Shown: one piece after another, positions 38,073-46,382 of the stretch
Position numbering within the stretch: the stretch's first letter is position 1
Layout: every line of letters starts with the position of its first letter
NCBI RefSeq assembly: GCF_003318235.1
Contig: NZ_QOCG01000030.1
Span: forward strand, 248,001-312,000
Origin: Loktanella sp. D2R18
GTDB taxonomy: Bacteria; Pseudomonadota; Alphaproteobacteria; Rhodobacterales; Rhodobacteraceae
Length of the DNA: 64,000 bases
Direction of reading: 5' to 3'
The notes under the pieces: generated by a model
The model's database searches: none
The model's input: the letters and a program-made list of their open reading frames with translations, nothing else
What the model was told of the DNA's origin: nothing
Made by a program: the position numbers and the translations under genes

Positions 38073-39139
38073 TTGATTTTCTGGTTATCGGTGGCGGCAT
38101 CGCTGGAATCTCCGCCGCGGCGCGCCTGTCAGAACAGGGCAGCGTCACGGTTTTGGAAGGCGAAAGCGCACTTGCCTACCATGCCTCCGGCCGTTCGGCG
38201 GCGCTGTTTGAGCGCAACTACGGCAAGCCTGCGACCATCGCGCTAAACGCGGCCTCATATGGCTTTCACAAAGACGCTGATATTCTCAGCCCGCGCGGGT
38301 TGATGCTGCTTGGCGCCGCAAATGACCAAGCCGCATTCGACGCAGATTTCGCCCAGATGGGGCTTAATCGCCTGACCATCGATGAAGCCGCCGCGCACTT
38401 CCCGATTTTGGACCAAAATGTCGTTACCCAAGTGGGTTATGACGACCGCGCCCAAGACATCGACACCGACAAACTGGTCCAGACATTTGCGCGAATCGCC
38501 CGTCAGAATGGCGCGAACATCGTTACCAAAGCTGCAGTCACCGCAATCACCCGCCACGACAACGGCTGGGCTGTGACCACGGCATCCGAGACTTATGATG
38601 CAAAGGCGATCGTCAACGCCGCAGGTGGCTGGGTCGACGAAATCGCTGTAATGGCGGGGATCACACCGCTTGGTTTCACCCCTTTGCGCCGATCAATGGC
38701 GCGCATCCCAGCGCCTGATGGCATGGACGTCAGCAGCTGGCCGATGGTGTTTGCCGCAGGCGAAACTTGGTATTCAAAGCCAGACGCGGGCGCGCTGATC
38801 GTGTCCCCCGCTGACGAAGATTTGGTAACCCCACATGATGTCTATGCCGACGATATGGTGCTTGCAGAGGGGCTCGCGCGGTTCGAAGAAAACGTCACGA
38901 TGTCCGTGACCAGATTACTTGCGTCCTGGGCCGGGATGCGCACATTCGCGCCCGACCGGACATTGGTTTTAGGCCCCGATGCGCGCGATCCAAGCTTTAT
39001 CTGGTGCGCCGGGCAAGGCGGCTATGGGATGCAATCGTCGCCCGCGGCGAGCCAGTTACTTGCCGATATTCTCGCAGGGCGTACGCCCGATATTCCAGCC
39101 GATGCCGTGGCGGCACTGTCGCCCGCGCGCTTTGCGTAA
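38069..39139 (+). CDS. FAD-dependent oxidoreductase, D-arginine dehydrogenase-like
   Basis: A 356-residue flavoprotein of the DAO family. The N-terminal FAD site is GGGIAGISAAARLSEQG, followed by AYHASGRSAALFERNYG, which closely resembles the DauA D-arginine dehydrogenase hallmark. The C-terminal part has WCAGQGGYGMQSSPAASQL, the second FAD motif. It likely oxidises a D-amino acid or related amine with a quinone or cytochrome acceptor; specificity for arginine is inferred by signature only. It is cotranscribed with the upstream reductase and the following acetyltransferase. Confidence 0.88.
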   Translation: MIDFLVIGGGIAGISAAARLSEQGSVTVLEGESALAYHASGRSAALFERNYGKPATIALNAASYGFHKDADILSPRGLMLLGAANDQAAFDADFAQMGLNRLTIDEAAAHFPILDQNVVTQVGYDDRAQDIDTDKLVQTFARIARQNGANIVTKAAVTAITRHDNGWAVTTASETYDAKAIVNAAGGWVDEIAVMAGITPLGFTPLRRSMARIPAPDGMDVSSWPMVFAAGETWYSKPDAGALIVSPADEDLVTPHDVYADDMVLAEGLARFEENVTMSVTRLLASWAGMRTFAPDRTLVLGPDARDPSFIWCAGQGGYGMQSSPAASQLLADILAGRTPDIPADAVAALSPARFA

Positions 39140-39149
39140 AAGATATCTC

Positions 39150-39851
39150 ATGACCCAGCATAAGAACCCTCAAGGCCAACCCATTGGCGCGCCCGTGCCA
39201 AATTGGGCTGGCTGCGAAACCATTCCGCGTACGCCAATGCATGGGCAGTATTGCGATCTGGTACCGCTTGAGGCGACGCATAGCGCTGATCTGTTTGCCG
39301 CGTTTGATGCCGACACCACGGGCACGCTCTGGACCTATATGCCTGTTGGACCGTTTGCGACGGCACAGGACTATGCTGCTTGGGTCGAAACGGCGCAACA
39401 CAGTACTGACCCATTGTTTTTTACTATCGTCGCCAAAGCCAGTGGAAAGCCTGTCGGTGTGGCCAGTTTCCTACGCATCGATTCGACAAATGGTGTGGTC
39501 GAGGTCGGTTTCATCACCTTTGCGCCTGCGCTGCAACGCACCCCAGCCGCGTCCGAGGCAATGTACCTGATGATGAAGCGTGCCTTGGGTGATTTGGGCT
39601 ACCGCCGCTATGAGTGGAAATGTGATGCGCTGAATGCACCATCACGTAACGCGGCTGCGCGGCTTGGTTTTTGCTATGATGGGCTGTTTAAGCAGGCCGT
39701 CGTGTACAAAGGCCGAAATCGCGACACCGCATGGTTTTCGGTGCTTGATCAGGACTGGGCGCGCATTGACAAGGCGTTTCAAAATTGGCTTGATCCAGCG
39801 AACTTTGATACAAACGGCCAGCAGATCAATGCGCTCAAGGCGCGCATATAG
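39150..39851 (+). CDS. GNAT family acetyltransferase
   Basis: A 233-residue protein of the RimJ/RimL-like GNAT fold. Typical parts are TLWTYMPVGPFAT, VGVASFLRIDSTNGVVEVGF, and NAPSRNAAARLGF, where acetyl-CoA is bound. It starts at the ATG at 39150, 10 bases after the oxidoreductase stop. Together with an aldo/keto reductase and a D-amino-acid dehydrogenase it may act in amine or amino-acid catabolism, with acetylation of the substrate; this is inference. A hairpin GGCGCGC / GCGCGCC overlaps its stop. Confidence 0.87.
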   Translation: MTQHKNPQGQPIGAPVPNWAGCETIPRTPMHGQYCDLVPLEATHSADLFAAFDADTTGTLWTYMPVGPFATAQDYAAWVETAQHSTDPLFFTIVAKASGKPVGVASFLRIDSTNGVVEVGFITFAPALQRTPAASEAMYLMMKRALGDLGYRRYEWKCDALNAPSRNAAARLGFCYDGLFKQAVVYKGRNRDTAWFSVLDQDWARIDKAFQNWLDPANFDTNGQQINALKARI

Positions 39852-39866
39852 CGCGCCCTCAATTCT

Positions 39867-42368
39867 TTAACCATCGATACGAATGGTTGCGTTTTTGGGA
39901 TCATACGGGCTGTCTTCGACGATCTCAGCAGGCCATAATTTATCAAACATCTTGACTTGTAGCTTCGTGCCGACAGCCGCCCCGCCAGGTTTGACGTAAC
40001 CCATCCCGATGGATTTCCCGAAAGCGACGGAATAACCACCAGAGGTCAGACGCCCAACACGGGTCCCATCCATGTCATACAGCGCCTCGCGGCCCCATGG
40101 GTCCGCATCGTCAGGGCCATCAATCAGCAGGGTGACACAAGTTGACCGTACACCGATTTTTTCCATCGCGGCTTTGCCGTAGAAATCTTTGGACAGGTCA
40201 ACAAACCGTGGCAGGTCCGCCTCAAGTGGGGTCGCATCACGGCCCAACTCGGTGCCGAAGGCCCGGTACGATTTTTCCTGACGGAGCCAGTTTTGCGCAC
40301 GCGCACCGACCAGTTTCATTCCATGGTCAGCGCCCGCTTTTTCAAGCAGGTCAAATAGGTAGTTCTGCATTTCCATCGGGTGATGCAATTCCCAGCCCAA
40401 TTCGCCCGTATAGGCCACGCGGATCGCATTAACCGGACACATGCCCAATTCAATTTGGCGCGCAGATAGCCATGGGAACCGCTTGTTCGAAAGCGCTGTT
40501 TCTGGGTCAACGTCGCAGATCACCGATTTCAGCACATCGCGCGCTTTTGGACCTGCAATCGCAAAGACGCCCCATTGGGTCGTGACATCTTGGACTTCGA
40601 TCCGACCAAATTCAGCCTCTTTGTCTTCGATCGCTTTGCGCAGGTAATCGGAATCATAGGCCGTCCACGCCCCGGCTGAGACCAGATAGAATTCATCATC
40701 CTTGAGCCGGACAATCGTGTATTCTGTCCGGGTCGTCCCCGCAGATGTGAGCGCATAGGTCAGGTTGATCCGGCCAACCTTGGGCAGTTTGTTGGTGGTG
40801 AACCAATCAAGGAACGCCTCCGCACCCGGCCCTTTGACGATGTGCTTGGTAAAGGCGGTTGCGTCGATTAGGCCGACGCCTTCGCGGATCGCTTTGGCCT
40901 CATCCACAGCATGTTGCCACCAGCCACCACGGCGGAAGGAATTCGTTTCTTCGTCGTAGTTTTGCGGCGCATCAAGCGGGCCGTAGTAGTTCGGGCGTTC
41001 CCAACCGTTCACCTGACCAAATTGCGCACCGCGCTTGGCTTGGCGATCATAGGCTGGTGCTGTGCGCAGTGGGCGGGCAGCTGGACGTTCTTCGTCTGGC
41101 CAATGCAATTTCAGAAGGAACGGATAGGTTTCTTCGTTCTTGGCAACCGCATATTCCGACGTCATCCAATTACCATAGCGTTTGGGGTCGAGGGACGCCA
41201 TGTCGATCTCGGCCTCGCCTTCGACCATCATTTGCGCAAGGTAGTATCCTGCACCACCGCCCGCCGTGATCCCAAACGAGAATCCTTCGGCCAGCCACAT
41301 GTTGCGCAGACCCGGCGCTGGACCGATCAGCGGGTTACCGTCAGGCGTGTAACAAATCGGACCGTTGAAATCATCCTTTAGCCCGACTTCTTCGGTAGAT
41401 GGAATACGGTGGATAAAGTCCATATATTCCTGTTCGATCCGTTCAAGGTTCAGTGGAAACAGATCCGCACGGAAGCTATCCGGGACCCCATAGCGGAAAC
41501 GCGACGGCGCGCCGTCTTCATATGGCCCAAGAATCCAGCCACCGCGTTCTTCGCGCACGTACCAGCGCGCATCAACATCACGCAAAACGGGATGTTCGCC
41601 GTGCTGTTTGCGCCATTCAACAAGGGCGGGATCGGGTTCGGTGACGATGAACTGGTGCTCAACTGGGATCGCGGGGGTTTTGATCCCCAACAGCTTGGCC
41701 GTGCGCTGTGCGTGGTTGCCCGTTGCGGTCACAACATGTTCGGCATGGATCACAATCTGTTCGTCGGACGCAATCAAATTGCCGCCCTTTTCAACCATTT
41801 TAGTGCAGGTCACATCCCAGTGGTCGCCCGTCCAGTGATAGCCATCAACCTGCCAGCGCCGCTCAATCGTGACACCACGTTGACGGGCCCCTTTGGCCAT
41901 TGCCATCGTTACGTCAGCCGGGTTGATGTAGCCGTCAGTCGGGTGAAAAATCGCACCGACCAAATCTTCGGTGCGCACCAACGGCCAGCGTTCGCGGATT
42001 TGATCAGGGGTCATCCATTCGTAAGGGATATCAACAGTTTCCGCTGTCGATGCGTAAAGCATGTATTCATCCATACGTGCCTGTGACTGCGCCATGCGCA
42101 GGTTCCCGACAACGGAAAAGCCAGGGTTCAATCCTGTTTCTTCTTCAAGCGTTTTATAGAATTTGATCGAATAGTCATGGATGTGGCTAGATGCGTAGGA
42201 CATGTTGAAATAGGGCAGCAGGCCCGCGGCATGCCATGTTGATCCCGATGTCAGCTCGTCGCGTTCCAGCAGCATGACATCATCCCACCCTGCCTTTGCC
42301 AAGTGATATGCGATTGATGTCCCAACGGCCCCGCCACCGACGACCAATGCTTTGACATGCGTTTTCAT
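39867..42368 (-). CDS. Dimethylglycine/sarcosine dehydrogenase-like flavoprotein with GcvT domain
   Basis: An 833-residue protein of two modules. The N-terminal DAO domain has the FAD site LVVGGGAVGTSIAYHLAKAG and SGSTWHAAGLLPYF. After about residue 430, a GcvT-type tetrahydrofolate-binding domain follows, with LIDATAFTKHIVKG, AYTGELGWELHHP and the C-terminal barrel ending in IRIDG. Such enzymes demethylate dimethylglycine or sarcosine and pass the one-carbon unit to folate. Roseobacters degrade glycine betaine this way. Which methylamine is used cannot be told. Start is the ATG at 42368. Confidence 0.88.
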   Translation of the reverse strand: MKTHVKALVVGGGAVGTSIAYHLAKAGWDDVMLLERDELTSGSTWHAAGLLPYFNMSYASSHIHDYSIKFYKTLEEETGLNPGFSVVGNLRMAQSQARMDEYMLYASTAETVDIPYEWMTPDQIRERWPLVRTEDLVGAIFHPTDGYINPADVTMAMAKGARQRGVTIERRWQVDGYHWTGDHWDVTCTKMVEKGGNLIASDEQIVIHAEHVVTATGNHAQRTAKLLGIKTPAIPVEHQFIVTEPDPALVEWRKQHGEHPVLRDVDARWYVREERGGWILGPYEDGAPSRFRYGVPDSFRADLFPLNLERIEQEYMDFIHRIPSTEEVGLKDDFNGPICYTPDGNPLIGPAPGLRNMWLAEGFSFGITAGGGAGYYLAQMMVEGEAEIDMASLDPKRYGNWMTSEYAVAKNEETYPFLLKLHWPDEERPAARPLRTAPAYDRQAKRGAQFGQVNGWERPNYYGPLDAPQNYDEETNSFRRGGWWQHAVDEAKAIREGVGLIDATAFTKHIVKGPGAEAFLDWFTTNKLPKVGRINLTYALTSAGTTRTEYTIVRLKDDEFYLVSAGAWTAYDSDYLRKAIEDKEAEFGRIEVQDVTTQWGVFAIAGPKARDVLKSVICDVDPETALSNKRFPWLSARQIELGMCPVNAIRVAYTGELGWELHHPMEMQNYLFDLLEKAGADHGMKLVGARAQNWLRQEKSYRAFGTELGRDATPLEADLPRFVDLSKDFYGKAAMEKIGVRSTCVTLLIDGPDDADPWGREALYDMDGTRVGRLTSGGYSVAFGKSIGMGYVKPGGAAVGTKLQVKMFDKLWPAEIVEDSPYDPKNATIRIDG

Positions 42369-42505
42369 AAGCCCGAATCCCTTTTCCACGTGTTGCATTT
42401 AGATTGCGCCGAACCGCCCAATATTGAGCGAACCATCCGACCTCTCATCATACAATTACGACAATATGAAAAAAAATGCCATTTTTTCATATAGAATTCT
42501 ACGAA

Positions 42506-43738
42506 TTAATTTCCGTCAACCGTACAGCGACGGATGCCGTTCTCAATCCGGCAATTTTCGGACTGAAGAATGGTGTTCGCACCCTGTGTTCCAGTCGCTT
42601 GCCCCATTTCAGGGCCTGCATCAACTACGGCCTCAGCACCCACTTCGGGAAGTTGCAGAACGAGCGCGATAACATCATCAGCCACATCAGGTGACCCGGT
42701 CAGATAGTCAGCAAGATCTGCTTGGCTGCTATCGGGATTGATGATTTTGCCCAAGATGTAATGTTCGTGATCATTCCAGGTTCTGTCGCTTGCACGCATG
42801 CGGGCCGCAAAGTACCGCGCAGCATTTTCTTGTGACCCATCATCAAGCAATTCGAATAGCGGGAGCGGGATTTGCGCGATGTCATCTGGGTACAGCGCAA
42901 TCAGGCTTTCCCAATCCGCAATTTCATCCGCCTTGATCCCCGCCAAAACATCCATCCAAGGTTCGCCAAGGTCTTCGCCGTTTTCAAGCATTCCCGCTGC
43001 CACAAAGGCAAGGGAAGGCGGCGGTGCTGTCGACGCCAAAGGTTGCTGGTCGGGCGTCACAACCCCTGAAGATTGGTCAAACGCCGGATCAGGCGTATCC
43101 AGCAAACCATGCGCACGCGCGAGATCGACCTGCATCAATGCATTCGCCACAGCTGCGTCGCTGGCATTGGTGATCAAAGTGACGTCAAGTACCTCGTCAA
43201 TCTCCTGATCTCCAAAGCGCATTTGGAAACGGCGGTAATTCACAGGTTCAGAAATATCAGAATTAGGCGTCATTGAAATACGCGGTTTTGCAATCAAGGT
43301 GATCCCGTGAATTGCCGCAACTTCAACGTCAAGATTTGGCGGGGGCGCACCAGCAGAAGCCTGAGACATTTTCGCGAAAATATTGTTCCGGGGCGGGCGG
43401 TGTGGCGCAAATTCCATGCGCATGACCACGCTTTCTTGACCATTCATGAATGACCAAACGGCCCCTTTCAGAGGATCGCCGTTCACATCGTCAAGACCAC
43501 GCAAAATGCGCTGTGTCGTTGTTGCGGGTGTATCTGGCGCAGCCAGCGGCTCTCCGACGATTGCTTCGCCATGGGCTGTTTCATATGGGACGGCCTCCCA
43601 TCCATCGGGGGCGCTGACCGCAACACTGACCAGGCGCTGTTGGAAAACATGTTCGTCCCAAACGATTTTGAAGGTAAAGACAATCGCGCCTGCAACAACC
43701 AGCATCAACAGCCCAATAAGCGGCATCATCAATCGCAT
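42506..43738 (-). CDS. Membrane-anchored hypothetical protein
   Basis: From the ATG at 43738, a 410-residue protein with one N-terminal membrane helix (LMMPLIGLLMLVVAGAIVFTF) and a large periplasmic or cytoplasmic domain. That domain contains no known motif; it is rich in Asp, Pro and Ala, with a loop PDQQPLASTAPPPS near the middle and a Cys pair close to the C-terminus. It is followed by a spacer upstream of the dehydrogenase. No function proposed. The open frame upstream to 43831 contains a Cys-rich stretch that is not typical for a start. Confidence 0.65.
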   Translation of the reverse strand: MRLMMPLIGLLMLVVAGAIVFTFKIVWDEHVFQQRLVSVAVSAPDGWEAVPYETAHGEAIVGEPLAAPDTPATTTQRILRGLDDVNGDPLKGAVWSFMNGQESVVMRMEFAPHRPPRNNIFAKMSQASAGAPPPNLDVEVAAIHGITLIAKPRISMTPNSDISEPVNYRRFQMRFGDQEIDEVLDVTLITNASDAAVANALMQVDLARAHGLLDTPDPAFDQSSGVVTPDQQPLASTAPPPSLAFVAAGMLENGEDLGEPWMDVLAGIKADEIADWESLIALYPDDIAQIPLPLFELLDDGSQENAARYFAARMRASDRTWNDHEHYILGKIINPDSSQADLADYLTGSPDVADDVIALVLQLPEVGAEAVVDAGPEMGQATGTQGANTILQSENCRIENGIRRCTVDGN

Positions 43739-43781
43739 CGCGACCCATCCTTTAATATAAATTTCTTTTGCAACGCTAACG

Positions 43782-44768
43782 CTATAGCATTGCGGGCACA
43801 ACCAAATCGGGGGGGCGATGCCCATCGGCAAAGGTTTTGATGTTTACAATCACCTTCTCGCCCATCTCAATGCGGCCTTCGACCGTCGCTGATCCCATAT
43901 GCGGCAGCAAAATCGCGTTGGGCAATTCTTTCAGACGCGGGTTTATTTCACTTCCCCGCTCGAACACATCCAACCCAGCACCTGCGATCTCGCCCGCCCG
44001 CAGCATCCGTGTCAGCGCGTTTTCGTCGATTACCTCGCCGCGCGAGGTATTCACAATGACCGCCTCGGGCTTCATCAGTTTCAAACGCCGTGCGTTCATC
44101 AAGTGGAAGGTTGAAGGCGTATGCGGGCAGTTAATCGAAATGACATCCATTCGGGCCACCATCTGATCAAGGCTTTCCCAATAGGTGGCGTCTAATGCCT
44201 CTTCTATCTCGGGCCGTAGGCGTTTGCGGTTGTGGTAATGCACCTGCATGCCAAACGCAGCGGCACGCCGTGCCACCGCTTGCCCAATTCGACCCATCCC
44301 AAGAATGCCTAAGCGACGTCCGCGGATGCGGCCGCCCATCATCGCCGTTGGTGACCAACCTTGCCAGTCGTTTGATTGCGCCAACCGGAGCCCTTCCGCC
44401 AATCGGCGCGTCACGCCAAGGATCAGCGCCATCACCATATCGGCGGTGTCTTCAGTCACGACACCGGGCGTATTCGAGACATGTATCCCACGTTCGCGTG
44501 CCGTGGCCACGTCGATATTGTCGACACCCGCCCCATAATTCGCGATCAGTCTTAGATCTGGTCCCGCACGCGCTAATAGTTTTGCATCAATTTGATCGGC
44601 AATCGTCGCGACCAAAACTTCGGTCGTTCCCATTGCCGCGGCCAGTTCATCTTGGGTCATTGGCGTGTCGTCATCCCGCAGGGTCACGTCGAATAGTTCT
44701 TTCATCCGCGTTTCAACAACGTCGGGTAACCGTCGCGTCACAACAACACTTATACGCTTGCCTGGCAT
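43782..44768 (-). CDS. D-isomer 2-hydroxyacid dehydrogenase
   Basis: A 328-residue NAD(P)-dependent dehydrogenase related to glyoxylate/hydroxypyruvate reductases. The Rossmann motif GMGRIGQAVARRAAAFG is near residue 155, the catalytic Arg lies in VNTSRGEVIDE, and the C-terminal His in LLPHMGSATVE. It begins at MPGKRISVVVTRRLP (44768). It reduces glyoxylate or a similar 2-oxoacid; the substrate is not certain. It stands alone, 44 bases from the membrane-anchored protein gene. Confidence 0.88.
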   Translation of the reverse strand: MPGKRISVVVTRRLPDVVETRMKELFDVTLRDDDTPMTQDELAAAMGTTEVLVATIADQIDAKLLARAGPDLRLIANYGAGVDNIDVATARERGIHVSNTPGVVTEDTADMVMALILGVTRRLAEGLRLAQSNDWQGWSPTAMMGGRIRGRRLGILGMGRIGQAVARRAAAFGMQVHYHNRKRLRPEIEEALDATYWESLDQMVARMDVISINCPHTPSTFHLMNARRLKLMKPEAVIVNTSRGEVIDENALTRMLRAGEIAGAGLDVFERGSEINPRLKELPNAILLPHMGSATVEGRIEMGEKVIVNIKTFADGHRPPDLVVPAML

Positions 44769-44877
44769 GGGGCGCCTCCCGTGGCTTTCCAAATTCTGCA
44801 TTCCGTGTCAGGTTGCGCCAAAGGGACGCGCAGCACAAGAACCGCGCGCCATATTTTGAGCAGTTGTAAGGTAAACG

Positions 44878-45408
44878 ATGGGTAATTTGCTGCGATGGCT
44901 TCGGGTGTTTCATCTGGCGATACTTGCCTGCGGGCTCAGCGCCGGCATAGTGTTTGCGCAAGACGCAAACGACGCCCCTGCGCTAGGCCCCGAAACCAAC
45001 CTACCACTACCGCGTTTTGTCTCGCTCAAGGCATCCGAGGCAAACGTGCGGCGCGGTCCATCACTGTCTCACCGGATCGACTGGGTGTTTCAACGGCGCA
45101 ACATGCCCCTGCAAGTGATCGCGGAATACGGCCATTGGCGGCGGGTGATTGACCGCGACGGCCAAGGCGGCTGGGTGCATTACACGATGTTATCGGGCGT
45201 CCGCACCGTGTTGATCAGTGGCGACGATACACCGCTGCGCGCGTCCCCTTCCGAGGATGCGGGCACACGCGCCGTCCTTGAACACGGGGTGATTGCACGC
45301 TTGGGTGATTGCACCCCGACATGGTGTGAAATCAGCGCGGGCGGCTACGATGGCTGGGTCCTAAAAACGATGATCTGGGGCGTGTCTGATGTGGAAATCA
45401 GGGATTAA
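44878..45408 (+). CDS. Exported SH3-domain protein
   Basis: A 176-residue protein with an N-terminal signal segment (WLRVFHLAILACGLSAGIVFA) followed by two bacterial SH3-like repeats. The first has KASEANVRRGPSLSHRIDWV and GHWRRVIDRDGQGGWVH; the second is short. Such domains bind peptidoglycan or other cell-wall ligands. AAGGTAAACG precedes the ATG at 44878. It is divergent from the hydroxyacid dehydrogenase. Confidence 0.87.
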   Translation: MGNLLRWLRVFHLAILACGLSAGIVFAQDANDAPALGPETNLPLPRFVSLKASEANVRRGPSLSHRIDWVFQRRNMPLQVIAEYGHWRRVIDRDGQGGWVHYTMLSGVRTVLISGDDTPLRASPSEDAGTRAVLEHGVIARLGDCTPTWCEISAGGYDGWVLKTMIWGVSDVEIRD

Positions 45409-45450
45409 GCCGCGCTTGCGATCACGCCGGAAACCGCCTAGCACTCAAAC

Positions 45451-46359
45451 ATGCCATATACCCATTCCACTCGCCTGAACCTTTCCGCCGGATTGCTATC
45501 CGTTGCAGTGGCGTTGGTCCTGGTGATTGCCAAACTCTGGGCCCTTGGGCAAACAGGATCGCTGTCAATCGCGGCGACCTTGGCAGATAGCGCAATGGAT
45601 TTGATGATGTCGCTTGGGGGCTTGGCTGCAATCGCCTATGCTGCAAAACCGGCCGATGACGACCATAATTTTGGCCATACCTCGGCCGAGGACTTAGCGG
45701 CGCTTGGGCAGTCTCTTTTTATCCTGATCTCAGCCGGAGTCATTGCCACGGCCGCGATTTTGCGGCTGCTTGATGACAGCGTCGCCTTGCCCGAACACGA
45801 AGCCCAAGGGATCGGGGTGATGGTATTTTCAATCGTGGTCACGCTTGGGCTTGTGATTTGGCAGCGGCGGGTCGCAGCAAAGACAGGCAATAAAGTCGTG
45901 CAAGCCGACAGCCTGCATTATCTGGGCGATCTGATCCCAAACATCGGGGCGATCTTTGCGCTATGGGCCTCGGCCAGTTTGGGGCTTGGGCAGATTGATA
46001 GCGTGGTGGCACTGGGCGCGGCGGCCCTATTGGCTGTTGGCGCACTTCGGATCGGCAAGGGTGCGTGGGATGCGCTGATGGATCGGCAAGCCGATCCTGC
46101 GATGATCCGCGGCATTTGCGCAATCGCGGATGCCTGCGAGGGTATCGAAGGCTATCACGACCTTAAAACCCGTGTTGCAGGTAGCCGGGTGTTTGTGAAT
46201 ATGCATATCGAACTTGATGGTACGCAATCACTCAGTGATGCCCACGCAAAAGGGGCGGCGCTCCGCAGGGCGATTGTGGCCGCCTATCCGCAAGCAGATG
46301 TGCTGATCCACAAAGACCCAATTGGCGTCGAAAAACACCCCGATGATCCGCGCTCGTAA
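45451..46359 (+). CDS. Cation diffusion facilitator metal transporter
   Basis: A 302-residue CDF exporter of zinc, iron or other divalent metals, driven by proton exchange. Membrane helices span the first 200 residues; metal site residues lie in DSAMD (helix 2) and HNFGHTSAEDLAALGQ, and HYLGDLIPN (helix 5). The C-terminal cytoplasmic domain has a dimer interface with MHIELDGTQSLSDAHAKG. Length and motifs suggest FieF-like. The 3' end runs into the dispersed palindrome copy 3. Confidence 0.9.
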   Translation: MPYTHSTRLNLSAGLLSVAVALVLVIAKLWALGQTGSLSIAATLADSAMDLMMSLGGLAAIAYAAKPADDDHNFGHTSAEDLAALGQSLFILISAGVIATAAILRLLDDSVALPEHEAQGIGVMVFSIVVTLGLVIWQRRVAAKTGNKVVQADSLHYLGDLIPNIGAIFALWASASLGLGQIDSVVALGAAALLAVGALRIGKGAWDALMDRQADPAMIRGICAIADACEGIEGYHDLKTRVAGSRVFVNMHIELDGTQSLSDAHAKGAALRRAIVAAYPQADVLIHKDPIGVEKHPDDPRS

Positions 46360-46382
46360 GGTGGATCTTGATCCACCCTACG
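46360..46382. repeat. Dispersed palindrome, copy 3
   Basis: GGTGGATC-TT-GATCCACC followed by CTACG. It starts one base after the CDF stop, and contains the stop (CTA on plus) of the convergent M3 peptidase gene. It may work as a bidirectional transcription stop. Confidence 0.75.

Noticed and set aside
1083..46382. Palindrome copies as a CRISPR array
   Set aside because: The three copies are tens of kilobases apart with no spacers.
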